Position numbers and translations under genes: made by a program | Origin: Polaribacter sp. KT25b | GTDB lineage: Bacteria; Bacteroidota; Bacteroidia; Flavobacteriales; Flavobacteriaceae | Length of the DNA stretch: 64,000 nt | Assembly: GCF_900105145.1 (NCBI RefSeq) | Contig: NZ_LT629752.1 | Location: forward strand, 1,584,001 to 1,648,000 | Reading direction: 5' to 3' | In this document: one piece after another, positions 50,658 through 59,912 of the stretch | How the letters are laid out: the number at the start of each line of letters is the position of its first letter | How positions within the stretch are numbered: the stretch's first letter is position 1 | Notes under the pieces: model-generated | The model's database searches: none | What the model saw: the letters and a program-made list of their open reading frames with translations, nothing else | What the model was told of the DNA's origin: nothing

Positions 50658-51608
50658 TTAATAATCTTTCATTAAAATTACTTTAAAATTAGGGTAGTTT
50701 TCTTTAAACTCTTTTTCTAAACCAATTATATGAGCTGCACCAATAATAACAATATTTCTGTCTTTTTTTGATTTGATTACTTCTTTTGAAATATTTTTTG
50801 CAATTCTCATATTTCTTTCATCAAAATATTTTCTGCCTTCTTTACAGCCTTTAGTATCTTTTACAACATAAGAAAATGAAGCCATGTCATGTAATTGTTG
50901 TAATGATTTTCTTTTATTAGTGTGTTTACCTAAACCTCTAAAAATTGCAGGAAAAATAGCATTGTTATAATTCTTTTTGTACAATTTAGAATTTGCAGAG
51001 TTATTCCCATTTTTAACACCTTCTTTACTACATTTATTCCAAGCATTATGATATTCTTTATTGGTTTGTTGATCATCAATATTAATTACTTTTTTATGAT
51101 TCATAAATAAGGCTAACTTATAGGTTAAATCTCCGTCTTCATGTCTTGTAGGTTTTTTTGCGCCATTTACACCATATTTTTTTAGGTAAGAATACAATTC
51201 ATAATTACCATTATCTCGTTTGTAAATAAAAGATTTTATTAAATAATCTAAATCATTATTCGTCATTTTAGAGAAATCTTTGTTAATTGTTGCGTTAAAT
51301 TTCGAATCATTATAATCGAAATTCTTTTGTAAAGAATCTGATAATTTGTAAAATTTTTGATATCCTTTAGACCAACCATTTTTTAAATATTGCCAAGAAA
51401 TAGAATCATTTGCCATTGGCGATTCTACATAAATAGCTTCTGGTTTGTATTTTTTTGCAAACTTCAACATTGGTTTGTAGCTGTTTTTTACAATTTTAGG
51501 AACTGTATGCATTGTGCCAATAATTACAATTTCTTGTGGTTTGTTTTGTGCTGATAAAGTAAAGACTGATACTAATAATACTGTTAAAAATTTGATTAGA
51601 TTCTTCAT
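50658..51608 (-). CDS. Exported DUF5694 / TraB-Tiki-like protein
   Basis: 316 residues with a signal peptide (LTVLLVSVFTLSAQ). The family pattern of the ChaN/EreA/TraB-GumN-Tiki fold is visible: GTMHTVPKIVK near the start, ERNMRIAKNI near residue 269 and NIVIIGAAHIIGLEKEFKEN at the end; the two GxxH histidines are likely metal ligands. Tiki proteins are metalloproteases and EreA is an esterase; which activity applies here is unknown. Lys and Asn rich. It is convergent with the his operon and shares its terminator. Confidence 0.8.
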   Translation of the reverse strand: MKNLIKFLTVLLVSVFTLSAQNKPQEIVIIGTMHTVPKIVKNSYKPMLKFAKKYKPEAIYVESPMANDSISWQYLKNGWSKGYQKFYKLSDSLQKNFDYNDSKFNATINKDFSKMTNNDLDYLIKSFIYKRDNGNYELYSYLKKYGVNGAKKPTRHEDGDLTYKLALFMNHKKVINIDDQQTNKEYHNAWNKCSKEGVKNGNNSANSKLYKKNYNNAIFPAIFRGLGKHTNKRKSLQQLHDMASFSYVVKDTKGCKEGRKYFDERNMRIAKNISKEVIKSKKDRNIVIIGAAHIIGLEKEFKENYPNFKVILMKDY

Positions 51609-51701
51609 AATAATAGATTTTGTGGTTAAACTTTCTGAGACAAAACTAGAAAGTAAATCAGAATAAAATCAATATTAATAAGTGTTTGGGGCGAAATACA
51701 C

Positions 51702-52499
51702 CTATTCTGTGGTAGAATTTAAAATGGTTTTTACATTATTTTGATAGGTTCTAGAAACTGGTACTTCTACGTGGTGAAATAAAAGAACAAAGAGTTTACT
51801 TTTTTCAGTTTTCCATTGTAAAAAGTGATAAGGGTTGATTAAATAAGAACGATGTGTTCTTAATAATTCTGGAAATTCATCAGCAATAACAGATAATTTA
51901 TTTCTGATTAAGTTTTTCTTTAATTCATTTCCTGATAGATAAAATACTTCGATATAATTATCTGAAGATTGTATACAAATAATATCATTAAAAAATAATC
52001 GTAGACCTTCATAATTGCCTTCTCCTTTAATTTCAATTTTTTTAGCTTTAGTTTGTTTATTATGATATTTGCCTAAAGCAAATCGCCCAAAAATTATAAT
52101 GGGTAAAATAGTTGTAAAGGCCGGAAATAAAACCGTTTTTAAATAATACCATAAAGTATATGGATTTGGTTCACCAAGAACAATTACATATAAATAAAAT
52201 GCTCTTGCTATTATTGTACTTATTAAAATGAATATCAAAAAGAATAATATTTCAGATTTTACAAACCAATTTTTGTTGTTTTTCTGATATATAAAATGCT
52301 GAATTGGTAAAAATAATGAGTAGCAAAAAGCACCTAATAAACCATATAAAGGTAAATAGATTAGTTTTTCTGATTCATTAAATTCAGAAACATCTAAAGG
52401 GTTTGTAAAATAAAGGAAAACAAAAATCCATAGAGCTAAACCAAAAGCAATAATTAAATGATGTTTTACTAAAGGATCAAAAGGATATTTTTTATTCAA
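51702..52499 (-). CDS. Membrane-bound LytTR family DNA-binding regulator
   Basis: 265 residues. Four hydrophobic helices occupy roughly residues 13-33, 45-65, 83-108 and 120-142, replacing the usual receiver domain. A LytTR DNA-binding domain (about 160-262) follows: YEGLRLFFNDIICIQSSDNY, IEVFYLSG, LPELLRTHRSYLINPYHFLQ and VPVSRTYQN. It lacks a phosphoacceptor domain, so the membrane helices themselves probably sense something or anchor the regulator. Target genes are unknown; the divergent EamA transporter gene is the nearest candidate. Confidence 0.88.
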   Translation of the reverse strand: MNKKYPFDPLVKHHLIIAFGLALWIFVFLYFTNPLDVSEFNESEKLIYLPLYGLLGAFCYSLFLPIQHFIYQKNNKNWFVKSEILFFLIFILISTIIARAFYLYVIVLGEPNPYTLWYYLKTVLFPAFTTILPIIIFGRFALGKYHNKQTKAKKIEIKGEGNYEGLRLFFNDIICIQSSDNYIEVFYLSGNELKKNLIRNKLSVIADEFPELLRTHRSYLINPYHFLQWKTEKSKLFVLLFHHVEVPVSRTYQNNVKTILNSTTE

Positions 52500-52599
52500 T
52501 TGTTTTTATTAAAGTAAATAATTTCAAATATAAAACATTTATAATTTTTATAATAAAAAGAAAATATAAACAGTAAGTTTGTTCTTTAAAAAGAAATAT

Positions 52600-53487
52600 T
52601 TGAAAAACTCTAAAGCGTTAGTTGTTATAGCCTTTGTAGCCATTTATGTTATTTGGGGGTCTACCTATCTATTTAATAAAATTGCAGTTACCGAATTACC
52701 TCCATTTTTTTTGGCCTCCATTCGTTTTTTAACGGCTGGATTTTTAATTATGCTTATTGCTAAATCACTTAAAAAATCTTTAATAATTACTAAAAAACAA
52801 TTGTTAAATACTGTTATATCTGGTTTTTTATTTTTGGTTTATGGAAATGGGGTTTTTGTTTGGGCTTTAAAATATGTAGATTCTGGATTTGCTGCACTTT
52901 TAGCAGCAACACAGCCACTTTTTGTGTTGTTGCTAATGCGATTAATAGATCAGAAGAAAATGCAAAAAAAATCTGTTATTGGTATTGTATTAGGTTTTTT
53001 TGGTATGTATTTATTGGTAAGTCAATCAGAAATTACTATTTCTGAAGAAAGTCTTTTAGGTATTTTTATGATGTTTTCTTGTGTTTTAAGTTGGAGTTAT
53101 GGAAGCGTTTTTGTGTCAAAAGCAGATTTGCCAAAAAACTTTTTTGTAAGTACAGGTTATCAGATGATTATGGCTGGATTTTTATTAATAATTGCCAGTT
53201 TAGGGTTTGATGAAGAATGGATTAAACCAACACTTTGGAGTTTTAAAGTTCAAGCTTCTTTGCTTTTTTTGATTGTTTTTGGTGGTATTTTTGCCTTTAC
53301 ATCTTTCAATTATTTACTAAAAATTGTATCACCAGAGAAAGTGTCAACTTCAGCATATGTAAATCCTGTAATAGCGCTGTTTTTAGGATGGTATTTTTTA
53401 GATGAAGAATTTACAACCCAATCTATTGTAGCTTCTGTAGTGTTATTAACTGGTGTTTATTTTATTACTTCAAGAAAAAGACAATAG
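52600..53487 (+). CDS. EamA/DMT family transporter
   Basis: About 295 residues with ten transmembrane helices in two EamA repeats. Seen: AIYVIWGSTYLFNKIAVTEL in helix 1, LPPFFLASIRFLTAGF, and in the second half SPEKVSTSAYVNPVIALFLG, the end signature of the family. Members export amino acids or other small metabolites. There is no ATG near the start; TTG at 52600 (KNSKALVVIAF) or TTG at 52579 (adding seven residues) must be used. It is divergent from the LytTR regulator. Confidence 0.87.
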   Translation: MKNSKALVVIAFVAIYVIWGSTYLFNKIAVTELPPFFLASIRFLTAGFLIMLIAKSLKKSLIITKKQLLNTVISGFLFLVYGNGVFVWALKYVDSGFAALLAATQPLFVLLLMRLIDQKKMQKKSVIGIVLGFFGMYLLVSQSEITISEESLLGIFMMFSCVLSWSYGSVFVSKADLPKNFFVSTGYQMIMAGFLLIIASLGFDEEWIKPTLWSFKVQASLLFLIVFGGIFAFTSFNYLLKIVSPEKVSTSAYVNPVIALFLGWYFLDEEFTTQSIVASVVLLTGVYFITSRKRQ

Positions 53488-53862
53488 AAATAATAAAGGT
53501 GTTTAGTAAATATTCTCTAACAATTTAAATTAACTCTTTTAAAAATACAATGCACTTATAGTTTTCTTCTATAAATCTAACACATTATTTTTTAAGTATA
53601 GTATAATGTTTTTATAATTAATTTAAAAACATCTAATGATAGATGGTATTAGTTACTTTATTATAGTAAATTTAATGGATAAAACTAGCTAAATAAGTTT
53701 CCTTTTAAAAGTTGAATTATATATTTAAAAAAATGAGTGCCAATTTTTACGATAAGTGTAAAAAATGAATTATCATAAAACTATTTATATAAAAATCATT
53801 ATATATTTTAAAAATAATTATTATTTTAACAGAAGTATTTTATATTTACTAAAATTTAAAAT
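53488..53862. other. AT-rich intergenic region before the ATP-grasp gene
   Basis: No gene or repeat found. TATATTTA at 53841-53848 is one mismatch from a -7 box and lies 15 bases before the TTG start of the ATP-grasp gene. Confidence 0.4.
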
Positions 53863-55329
53863 TTGAAAGACACTAATAAACTACCGCTATTTTCTACCTA
53901 TGAGTTTAACCCTAAACTATACGACGAGTTATTTAGTCAAAATAATGAGGTAAGAGAAATTTATAAAACTCTTTATGATTTATTTAGTAGTTATTCTGTA
54001 GAAGAATATGATCGTTTAAATGCACAAGCAAAAGCATCATTTTTTAACTTAGGAATTACTTTTCAAGTGTATGGTGAAAAAGAAGTAAAAGAACAGATTT
54101 TTCCTTTTGATTTATTTCCAAGAATTATAAATAATAAAGAATGGAGAACTATAGAAAAAGGAGTTTTACAAAGAAGTAAAGCATTAAATCTTTTTCTTTG
54201 GGATTTATATCACGATCAAAAAATAATTAAACAAGGTATTGTTCCTGCAGATTTAATTAAATCATCTGTTAATTTTTTACCACAAATGGTTGGTGTAAAT
54301 CCTCCTGAAGGAATTTATAATCATATTTCTGGTACAGATTTAATAAAACATTCTGATGGTAATTATTATGTTTTAGAAGATAATATTAGATGTCCTTCTG
54401 GTGTAAGTTATGTTGTTGGAAACAGAAATGCTGTAAAACACACACTTTTTGGTGTTTTTAATCAATATAATGCACATACAGTTGTAGACTATGGCTCTAA
54501 ATTATTAGAAACTATGGAGTCTGTAAAACCAAAAGGTGTAGATGCACCAGTTTGTGTTATTATAACTCCCGGAGTTTATAATTCTGCTTATTATGAGCAT
54601 TCTTTTTTAGCAAAACAAATGGGTGTTGTTTTGGTAGAAGGAAGAGATCTTTTTGTAGAAAACGATTTTGTGTATATGAGAACCATTTATGGTCCAGAAA
54701 AAGTAGACGTAATTTATAGAAGAGTAGATGATTTATTTATAGATCCTTTAGTATTTAAAAAAGATTCTATGTTAGGAGTTCCTGGTTTATTTGCTGCATA
54801 TACTAAAGGAAATGTTACTTTGATAAATGCTCCCGGAACTGGTGTTGCAGATGACAAAGCGGTTTATACATATATGCCACAAATTATTAAGTATTATTTA
54901 GATGAAGAACCTATTTTAAATAATGTACATACTTATCATTGTAGCAGAAAAGATGATTTAAAATATGTATTAGAAAATATAGATAAATTAGTTATAAAAC
55001 CCGTTGATGAATCTGGTGGATATGGAATTTCTATAGGTAATAAACTTACAAAAGAAGAAATTGAAACTGTTAAAAAAACAATTTTAGAAGAACCAAGAAA
55101 ATATATTGCACAACCTATTTTGTCTTTATCTACACATCCAACTTATATAGAAGAAAATGAATCTTTTGAGTCTAGGCACGTAGATTTAAGAACGTTTACT
55201 TTATTAGGAAAAGATATAGACTTTGTATTAAAAGGAGGTCTTACGAGAGTTGCACTTAAAAAAGGAAATTTAATAGTAAATTCATCACAAGGTGGAGGCT
55301 CAAAAGATACTTGGGTTTTAAAAAAATAA
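53863..55329 (+). CDS. Circularly permuted type 2 ATP-grasp protein
   Basis: 488 residues. The family's motifs are visible: YVLEDNIRCPSGVSYVVGNR, PGVYNSAYYEHSFLA, VIYRRVDDLFIDPL, LGVPGLFAAYTKGNVTLINA, LVIKPVDESGGYGISIG and SRHVDLRTFTLLG, ending STGG-like QGGGSKDTW. These proteins are predicted to ligate an amine to a carboxylate with ATP, probably a peptide or amino acid. Translation must start at a TTG (LKDTNKLPLF as MKDTN); no ATG is near. The alpha-E gene follows after six bases. A fused paralogue lies on the other strand at 57333-59891. Confidence 0.9.
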   Translation: MKDTNKLPLFSTYEFNPKLYDELFSQNNEVREIYKTLYDLFSSYSVEEYDRLNAQAKASFFNLGITFQVYGEKEVKEQIFPFDLFPRIINNKEWRTIEKGVLQRSKALNLFLWDLYHDQKIIKQGIVPADLIKSSVNFLPQMVGVNPPEGIYNHISGTDLIKHSDGNYYVLEDNIRCPSGVSYVVGNRNAVKHTLFGVFNQYNAHTVVDYGSKLLETMESVKPKGVDAPVCVIITPGVYNSAYYEHSFLAKQMGVVLVEGRDLFVENDFVYMRTIYGPEKVDVIYRRVDDLFIDPLVFKKDSMLGVPGLFAAYTKGNVTLINAPGTGVADDKAVYTYMPQIIKYYLDEEPILNNVHTYHCSRKDDLKYVLENIDKLVIKPVDESGGYGISIGNKLTKEEIETVKKTILEEPRKYIAQPILSLSTHPTYIEENESFESRHVDLRTFTLLGKDIDFVLKGGLTRVALKKGNLIVNSSQGGGSKDTWVLKK

Positions 55330-55335
55330 AATTAT

Positions 55336-56331
55336 ATGTTAGCAAGAGTAGCCAATAATCTTTTTTGGATGGGAAGATATATAGAACGCACAGAACATTT
55401 AGCCCGTTTTTTAAGCGTTAATTACTTTACATCTTTAGATGCACCAGACGAATTATCTAGATCTAGACAATTTGTTTTAAGATCTACAATGTATATGTCT
55501 GCCAATGAAATCATGGATTCTGATATGATTTTAGATGAAGAAGAGGTTTTATATAATGTGGGGTTAAACCCAGATAAACCGTATTCAATTTTAAATGCAT
55601 TTACAAATGCACACGAAAACGCAAGGAGTTCTAGAGATTTAATTTCTACAGAGTTATTTGAATGTATTAATAAAATTAGCCATACAATTAAAGGATATCC
55701 GGCTGATAAATTTGTAAAAAGTGGTTTACATGATTTTACATCTTTAGCAATACAATCTGCATCCGAAGTTAGAAGTAAAATTGAAAGTACACTTTTACAT
55801 GATGAAGTTTATGCAATTATTATGCTAGGGGTTTATATTGAAAGAGCTTTACAAGTTTCTAGAATTATAAATTCTAAATTAAGTGATGCAGCCGCTGCAA
55901 AAGTTATTCATGGCGATGAAATTGATGGAAGTTACCAATGGGCAACATTATTAAAATGTGTTTCTACTTATGATATGATGCGTAGATCTTACAAAAAAAC
56001 TCCGGTAAGAACATCAACTTTAGAGTTTTTAATACTAAGTTCAAAATGTCCAAGATCTATAAAAAACTGTTTAATTCAAATTGATAAATACATTAATATT
56101 ATTTCTATTAATAAATATGTTGAAAATGATTCCGCAGCATTTTTAATTGGTAAAATGAAAGCAGAATTTGATTATAAACTAATAGAGGATATCGATGAAA
56201 GTTTAGAGGTTTTTACGGGCGATTTAATTGATCATCTAATATTAATTGCAGATAAACTAGAAAGTAATTATTTTAATATTTCTGATGTTGTAGCATCTAC
56301 AAAACAATTGCAAAAACAAGTACAAAGATAA
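55336..56331 (+). CDS. Alpha-E domain protein
   Basis: 331 residues, all helical. It starts with the signature MLARVANNLFWMGRYIERTE and continues HLARFLSVNYF; conserved pieces ENARSSRDLISTELFECIN and LGVYIERALQVSRIINSKL are further down. Alpha-E proteins accompany circularly permuted ATP-grasp ligases and transglutaminases, and their role in that system (probably an adaptor or peptide carrier) is not established. It is cotranscribed with the ATP-grasp gene upstream. Confidence 0.9.
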   Translation: MLARVANNLFWMGRYIERTEHLARFLSVNYFTSLDAPDELSRSRQFVLRSTMYMSANEIMDSDMILDEEEVLYNVGLNPDKPYSILNAFTNAHENARSSRDLISTELFECINKISHTIKGYPADKFVKSGLHDFTSLAIQSASEVRSKIESTLLHDEVYAIIMLGVYIERALQVSRIINSKLSDAAAAKVIHGDEIDGSYQWATLLKCVSTYDMMRRSYKKTPVRTSTLEFLILSSKCPRSIKNCLIQIDKYINIISINKYVENDSAAFLIGKMKAEFDYKLIEDIDESLEVFTGDLIDHLILIADKLESNYFNISDVVASTKQLQKQVQR

Positions 56332-56344
56332 AATTATAGAAAAT

Positions 56345-56392
56345 ATATATTGTGCATTTTGAAAATTAATTCAAAATGCACATTTTTTTTAT
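56345..56392. terminator. Bidirectional terminator at the convergence of the ligase cluster
   Basis: Perfect 13-base stem TGTGCATTTTGAA (56351-56363) with TTCAAAATGCACA (56370-56382), six-base loop, T-run to 56390. It ends the two plus-strand genes and the three minus-strand genes. Confidence 0.92.
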
Positions 56393-56398
56393 CTTAGA

Positions 56399-57331
56399 TT
56401 AAGTTTGACTTTGTGATTGACCTGAATTTTGAGTTTGATATGATTTTGCTGGTCTTAAATCTACAGCAACATCCATTTCACTTTTTCCAGTACTATAAAT
56501 AACACCTTTTAAAGGTGGTACATCATAATAATCTCTACCATAAGCAACAACAATGTGTTGATTTTTAGGAATTTGATTATTTGTTGGGTCGAAATCTATC
56601 CAACCATAAGTTGGAATAAATACAGAAAACCAAGCATGAGAAGCATCAGTTCCTATTAACTTTTCTTTTCCTGGAGGTGGCAATGTTTCTATATATCCAC
56701 TTACATATCTAGCAGGTAATCCCATAGATCTAACACAAGCAATTGCTATTTGCGCAAAATCTTGACAAACTCCTTTTTTCTCTTTCAGTACTTCTTTTAA
56801 CGGAGTAGCAATGGTTGTAAATTCTGGATCAAAATCAAAATCAGTAAAAATACGTTCCATTAATTCGTGAGAAGCTTCAAATAGAGATCTTTCTGGTTTA
56901 AAAGATTTTGCGGCATATTCTTTAATATCTTCACTAAAATCAGAAATTAAAGGAGAAAACAATACAAATTGTCTGGCTTCTATAGTTTCTGTATTAACTT
57001 CTTTTAAAAGTTGTAAAGCTTTTTCTATAGTTATTTTTTTTCCTTCTAAAGCATTATCATTTTCTATTTGCAAATTATAATCTCTTGAAACTTTACTTCT
57101 TGCAATTACAATAAGTTCTTTATGATTTTGCTGAATTGAAAAACGAGTAACTGTGTTTCCAAAAAAATCGAGTCTTTCAGAAATATCAGTAGGAGTAGGG
57201 CTAATTTCTAATTTGTATTCTAAAAGCTCTTGACCTTTAAAACTTCTAGGTTTTAAGGTTGTAATGTTATGACAAAATGAAGCTCCATTTTCATAACTAT
57301 ATTTTGTTTTATGCCAAAGATCAAAAATCAT
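56399..57331 (-). CDS. Transglutaminase-like cysteine protein (ligase cluster)
   Basis: 310 residues. N-terminal beta-sandwich (about 1-100: MIFDLWHKTKYSYENGASFC) and a transglutaminase core with the triad Cys189 (KGVCQDFAQIAI), His232 (TDASHAWFSVFIP) and Asp248 (WIDFDPTNN). Such enzymes are predicted peptidases or transpeptidases acting on the product of the ATP-grasp ligase. The frame is open to 57430, overlapping the upstream gene, but the ATG at 57331 matches the family and begins one base after the upstream stop. Confidence 0.9.
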   Translation of the reverse strand: MIFDLWHKTKYSYENGASFCHNITTLKPRSFKGQELLEYKLEISPTPTDISERLDFFGNTVTRFSIQQNHKELIVIARSKVSRDYNLQIENDNALEGKKITIEKALQLLKEVNTETIEARQFVLFSPLISDFSEDIKEYAAKSFKPERSLFEASHELMERIFTDFDFDPEFTTIATPLKEVLKEKKGVCQDFAQIAIACVRSMGLPARYVSGYIETLPPPGKEKLIGTDASHAWFSVFIPTYGWIDFDPTNNQIPKNQHIVVAYGRDYYDVPPLKGVIYSTGKSEMDVAVDLRPAKSYQTQNSGQSQSQT

Positions 57332-57332
57332 A

Positions 57333-59891
57333 TTAATTAGAAATTTTTCTATCCACCAACTGCTTTTGTTGTTGAGAATGGTTAAAATATGTATCTGAAA
57401 TAGATAAAGAAGTTGTGTGCAATAAATCACTTAAATCAGACAGTAAAGTGTCTAGTTTTTTGCGCATATTAGAATTTGTATCAATTTCTAACATTTCTTC
57501 AATATTTAAACTTTGTATTTTTAAAAGAACTGCCTCTATGTTTTCTTGACATTGAGTTAATTCCGTTTTAGAATTTGTGTTTGGTAATTTATAGATATCT
57601 TTTTTAATTCTTTTAATTTGATACATTAAAGATCTCGAATATTCTGTATCTAAAAGTAATAATTTAATTACATTTTTTATACTTAAATAAGAACTATAAC
57701 TGTATCTGTAAATATTTAAACTTTCATGACTTGTTAAAAGTGATTCTAAAATTTCGTACTCTAATTCTTCATCATAATTTACAATAATTAGCGATCTAAA
57801 TTTCTCTATAGTCATAGAAGCTTGTTCTATTTGTAAACCAAGAAAATAGAGTAACAATCCATGTCTTACCAAAATACTTTCTTCGGTAAGTGCCATAAAA
57901 GCAATTAATCTGGTAATCATTTTATCAAAGAAAACCGATAAAGAATTCATAGAATAATTCTTTTCTTCTTTTACTTTTTTTAGTTGTTTTTGAATTCCAT
58001 CAAAAACGCGCCACATATCTCTAGACCATAAATTTCTTAATGAATAATAAGAGAAATTAAAGCTTTGTAAAGATTGTGCAAAACTTCCTATTTTTTGTTC
58101 ATCTAAAGCAACTGCTATAATTTCTTTTAAAGGATTTTTTAAAGCTTCTTCTTCGTTTTCACCTGTAAAACCAGGAAATGTAGAAGTTATATTTGTAATT
58201 GATTGAAATAGTATTTTTAAACTTTCAGATTCAGATTTTCTGTCTGTATTATATTGTACATGTGTCATTTGGTTTAAAACCATTCGTAAATATCTTGCAG
58301 TAAATAAGGTTCTACCTAAATATCTACCAGACCAAAATAAATTTTCTGCTGTATAACTTGGCACATCATTTATACTTAATGATTGATTAGTATTCATTTT
58401 ATTCCAAGAATAATTTTGTAAATAATTTTGACTATCATCACTAATAACCCAAAGATCTTTACTTGTTCCGCCTCGTTGATTTGAAACAAATAATTCTTCG
58501 CGTTCTGCTGCAACCCTAACTAAACCACCAGGCATTACACTATAAGTATCTTTCTTAGCAATAGAAAAAGAGCGACATAAAATTTTACGTGGTTCTAGTT
58601 GTTCGTTCACAAAGTTAGGTGCAGTAGAAAAAGATATTTTTTCTTGAGCAACAAAATTAGTTGGGTTTTCTAAAATTTCATCAGTTAATTCTTTAAGCTC
58701 TTCTTTATTTAAAAATTCACAGAAATAGATACTTTCTCTATGAGATCTATCAATTCTTTTTACAACATAAGATGCTAAATTTTCTAACACATGTTTTCTC
58801 TCTTTTTCTTGTCCACACCACCAAGAAGCAATTTGAGGTAAAATTAATTTTTCGTTTAAAAAATACTTACAAATATTTTCCATAAACGGAATTAACGCAG
58901 GGTTTTCTAAAACACCACTTCCTATAGGGTTTACAATAGCTACATTTTGTAAGCGAACTGCTTCTAATAAACCAGCAACTCCCAAATATGAATCTTCTCT
59001 TAACTCTAAAGGATCCATAAAACTATCATCTACACGTCTTAAAATAACGTCAACTTGCTTTAATCCTTTTAAAGACTTTAACCAAACTTTACCATGTCTT
59101 ACTACTAAATCATTTCCTTTAACTAAAGGATATCCTAAAAATGATGACAAATAAGAATGCTCAAAATAGGTTTCATTTAAAGGTCCAGGAGTTAAAATAA
59201 CAACCTTAGGATTTTCTACATTCGATGGCGCAACATTTAATAATAATTGATTAAAATCATTAAAAAAAGTAGAAGGTTGTTTTACGTTTATATTTTCAAA
59301 TATTTCTGGAATAGTTTTACTGATAGAAAATCTGTTTTCTAACGCATAACCCATTCCAGAAGGCGCTTGTGTTCTGTCGTTTACAACCCACATTCTACCA
59401 TCTGGACCTCTAGCCAAATCTACGGCATGAATTAAAAGTTGTTTTTCTGTTTTATATTCTATTTGATCGCAAGAACGCAAAAAACCACGATGTGCATAAA
59501 TTACTTCTGGCGGAATAATTCCGTTTTTAAGTAACTCACGTTTACCATATAAATCTTTTAAAATAAGATTTAAAATTTCTGATCTTTGTTGAATTCCTTT
59601 CTCAACTAAATTCCATTCTTTTTGATGAATTAAAAAAGGTACAACATTTAAAGACCAAGGTCTATTTAATCCTTTAGGATCATTGTAAACATTATATGTA
59701 ACACCATTTTCTGCTAAAAGCCAATTAATGTCAGCTTGTTTAGAAGCTAGTTTTTTAGGACCAATTTTTAATAAATTATCTAACAATTCATTCCAATCAG
59801 ATTTAATATCCATCTTGGATGTTAATAATTCATCATATTTACTTTTATTTTTAAAGTAATCATGAATCATTGACTTTGTATCTATCTCCAT
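57333..59891 (-). CDS. Fused circularly permuted ATP-grasp / alpha-E protein
   Basis: 852 residues. The N-terminal part (about 1-490) matches the free ATP-grasp protein of the plus strand: MWVVNDRTQAPSGMGYALEN, PGPLNETYFEHSYLS, VILRRVDDSFMDPLELREDS, YVVKRIDRSHRESIYF and GGLVRVAAE. The C-terminal part (about 520-830) is an alpha-E domain: AENLFWSGRYLGRTLFTARY, LFFLGLQIEQASMTIEKF-like text. The proline- and glycine-rich loop seen in the free protein (SGGYGISIG) is replaced by RSHRESIYF, so substrate or activity may differ. It lies between the DUF2126 gene (21 bases upstream) and the transglutaminase gene. Confidence 0.9.
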   Translation of the reverse strand: MEIDTKSMIHDYFKNKSKYDELLTSKMDIKSDWNELLDNLLKIGPKKLASKQADINWLLAENGVTYNVYNDPKGLNRPWSLNVVPFLIHQKEWNLVEKGIQQRSEILNLILKDLYGKRELLKNGIIPPEVIYAHRGFLRSCDQIEYKTEKQLLIHAVDLARGPDGRMWVVNDRTQAPSGMGYALENRFSISKTIPEIFENINVKQPSTFFNDFNQLLLNVAPSNVENPKVVILTPGPLNETYFEHSYLSSFLGYPLVKGNDLVVRHGKVWLKSLKGLKQVDVILRRVDDSFMDPLELREDSYLGVAGLLEAVRLQNVAIVNPIGSGVLENPALIPFMENICKYFLNEKLILPQIASWWCGQEKERKHVLENLASYVVKRIDRSHRESIYFCEFLNKEELKELTDEILENPTNFVAQEKISFSTAPNFVNEQLEPRKILCRSFSIAKKDTYSVMPGGLVRVAAEREELFVSNQRGGTSKDLWVISDDSQNYLQNYSWNKMNTNQSLSINDVPSYTAENLFWSGRYLGRTLFTARYLRMVLNQMTHVQYNTDRKSESESLKILFQSITNITSTFPGFTGENEEEALKNPLKEIIAVALDEQKIGSFAQSLQSFNFSYYSLRNLWSRDMWRVFDGIQKQLKKVKEEKNYSMNSLSVFFDKMITRLIAFMALTEESILVRHGLLLYFLGLQIEQASMTIEKFRSLIIVNYDEELEYEILESLLTSHESLNIYRYSYSSYLSIKNVIKLLLLDTEYSRSLMYQIKRIKKDIYKLPNTNSKTELTQCQENIEAVLLKIQSLNIEEMLEIDTNSNMRKKLDTLLSDLSDLLHTTSLSISDTYFNHSQQQKQLVDRKISN

Positions 59892-59912
59892 AAAATGTAG
59901 GATGTTTAGTCC

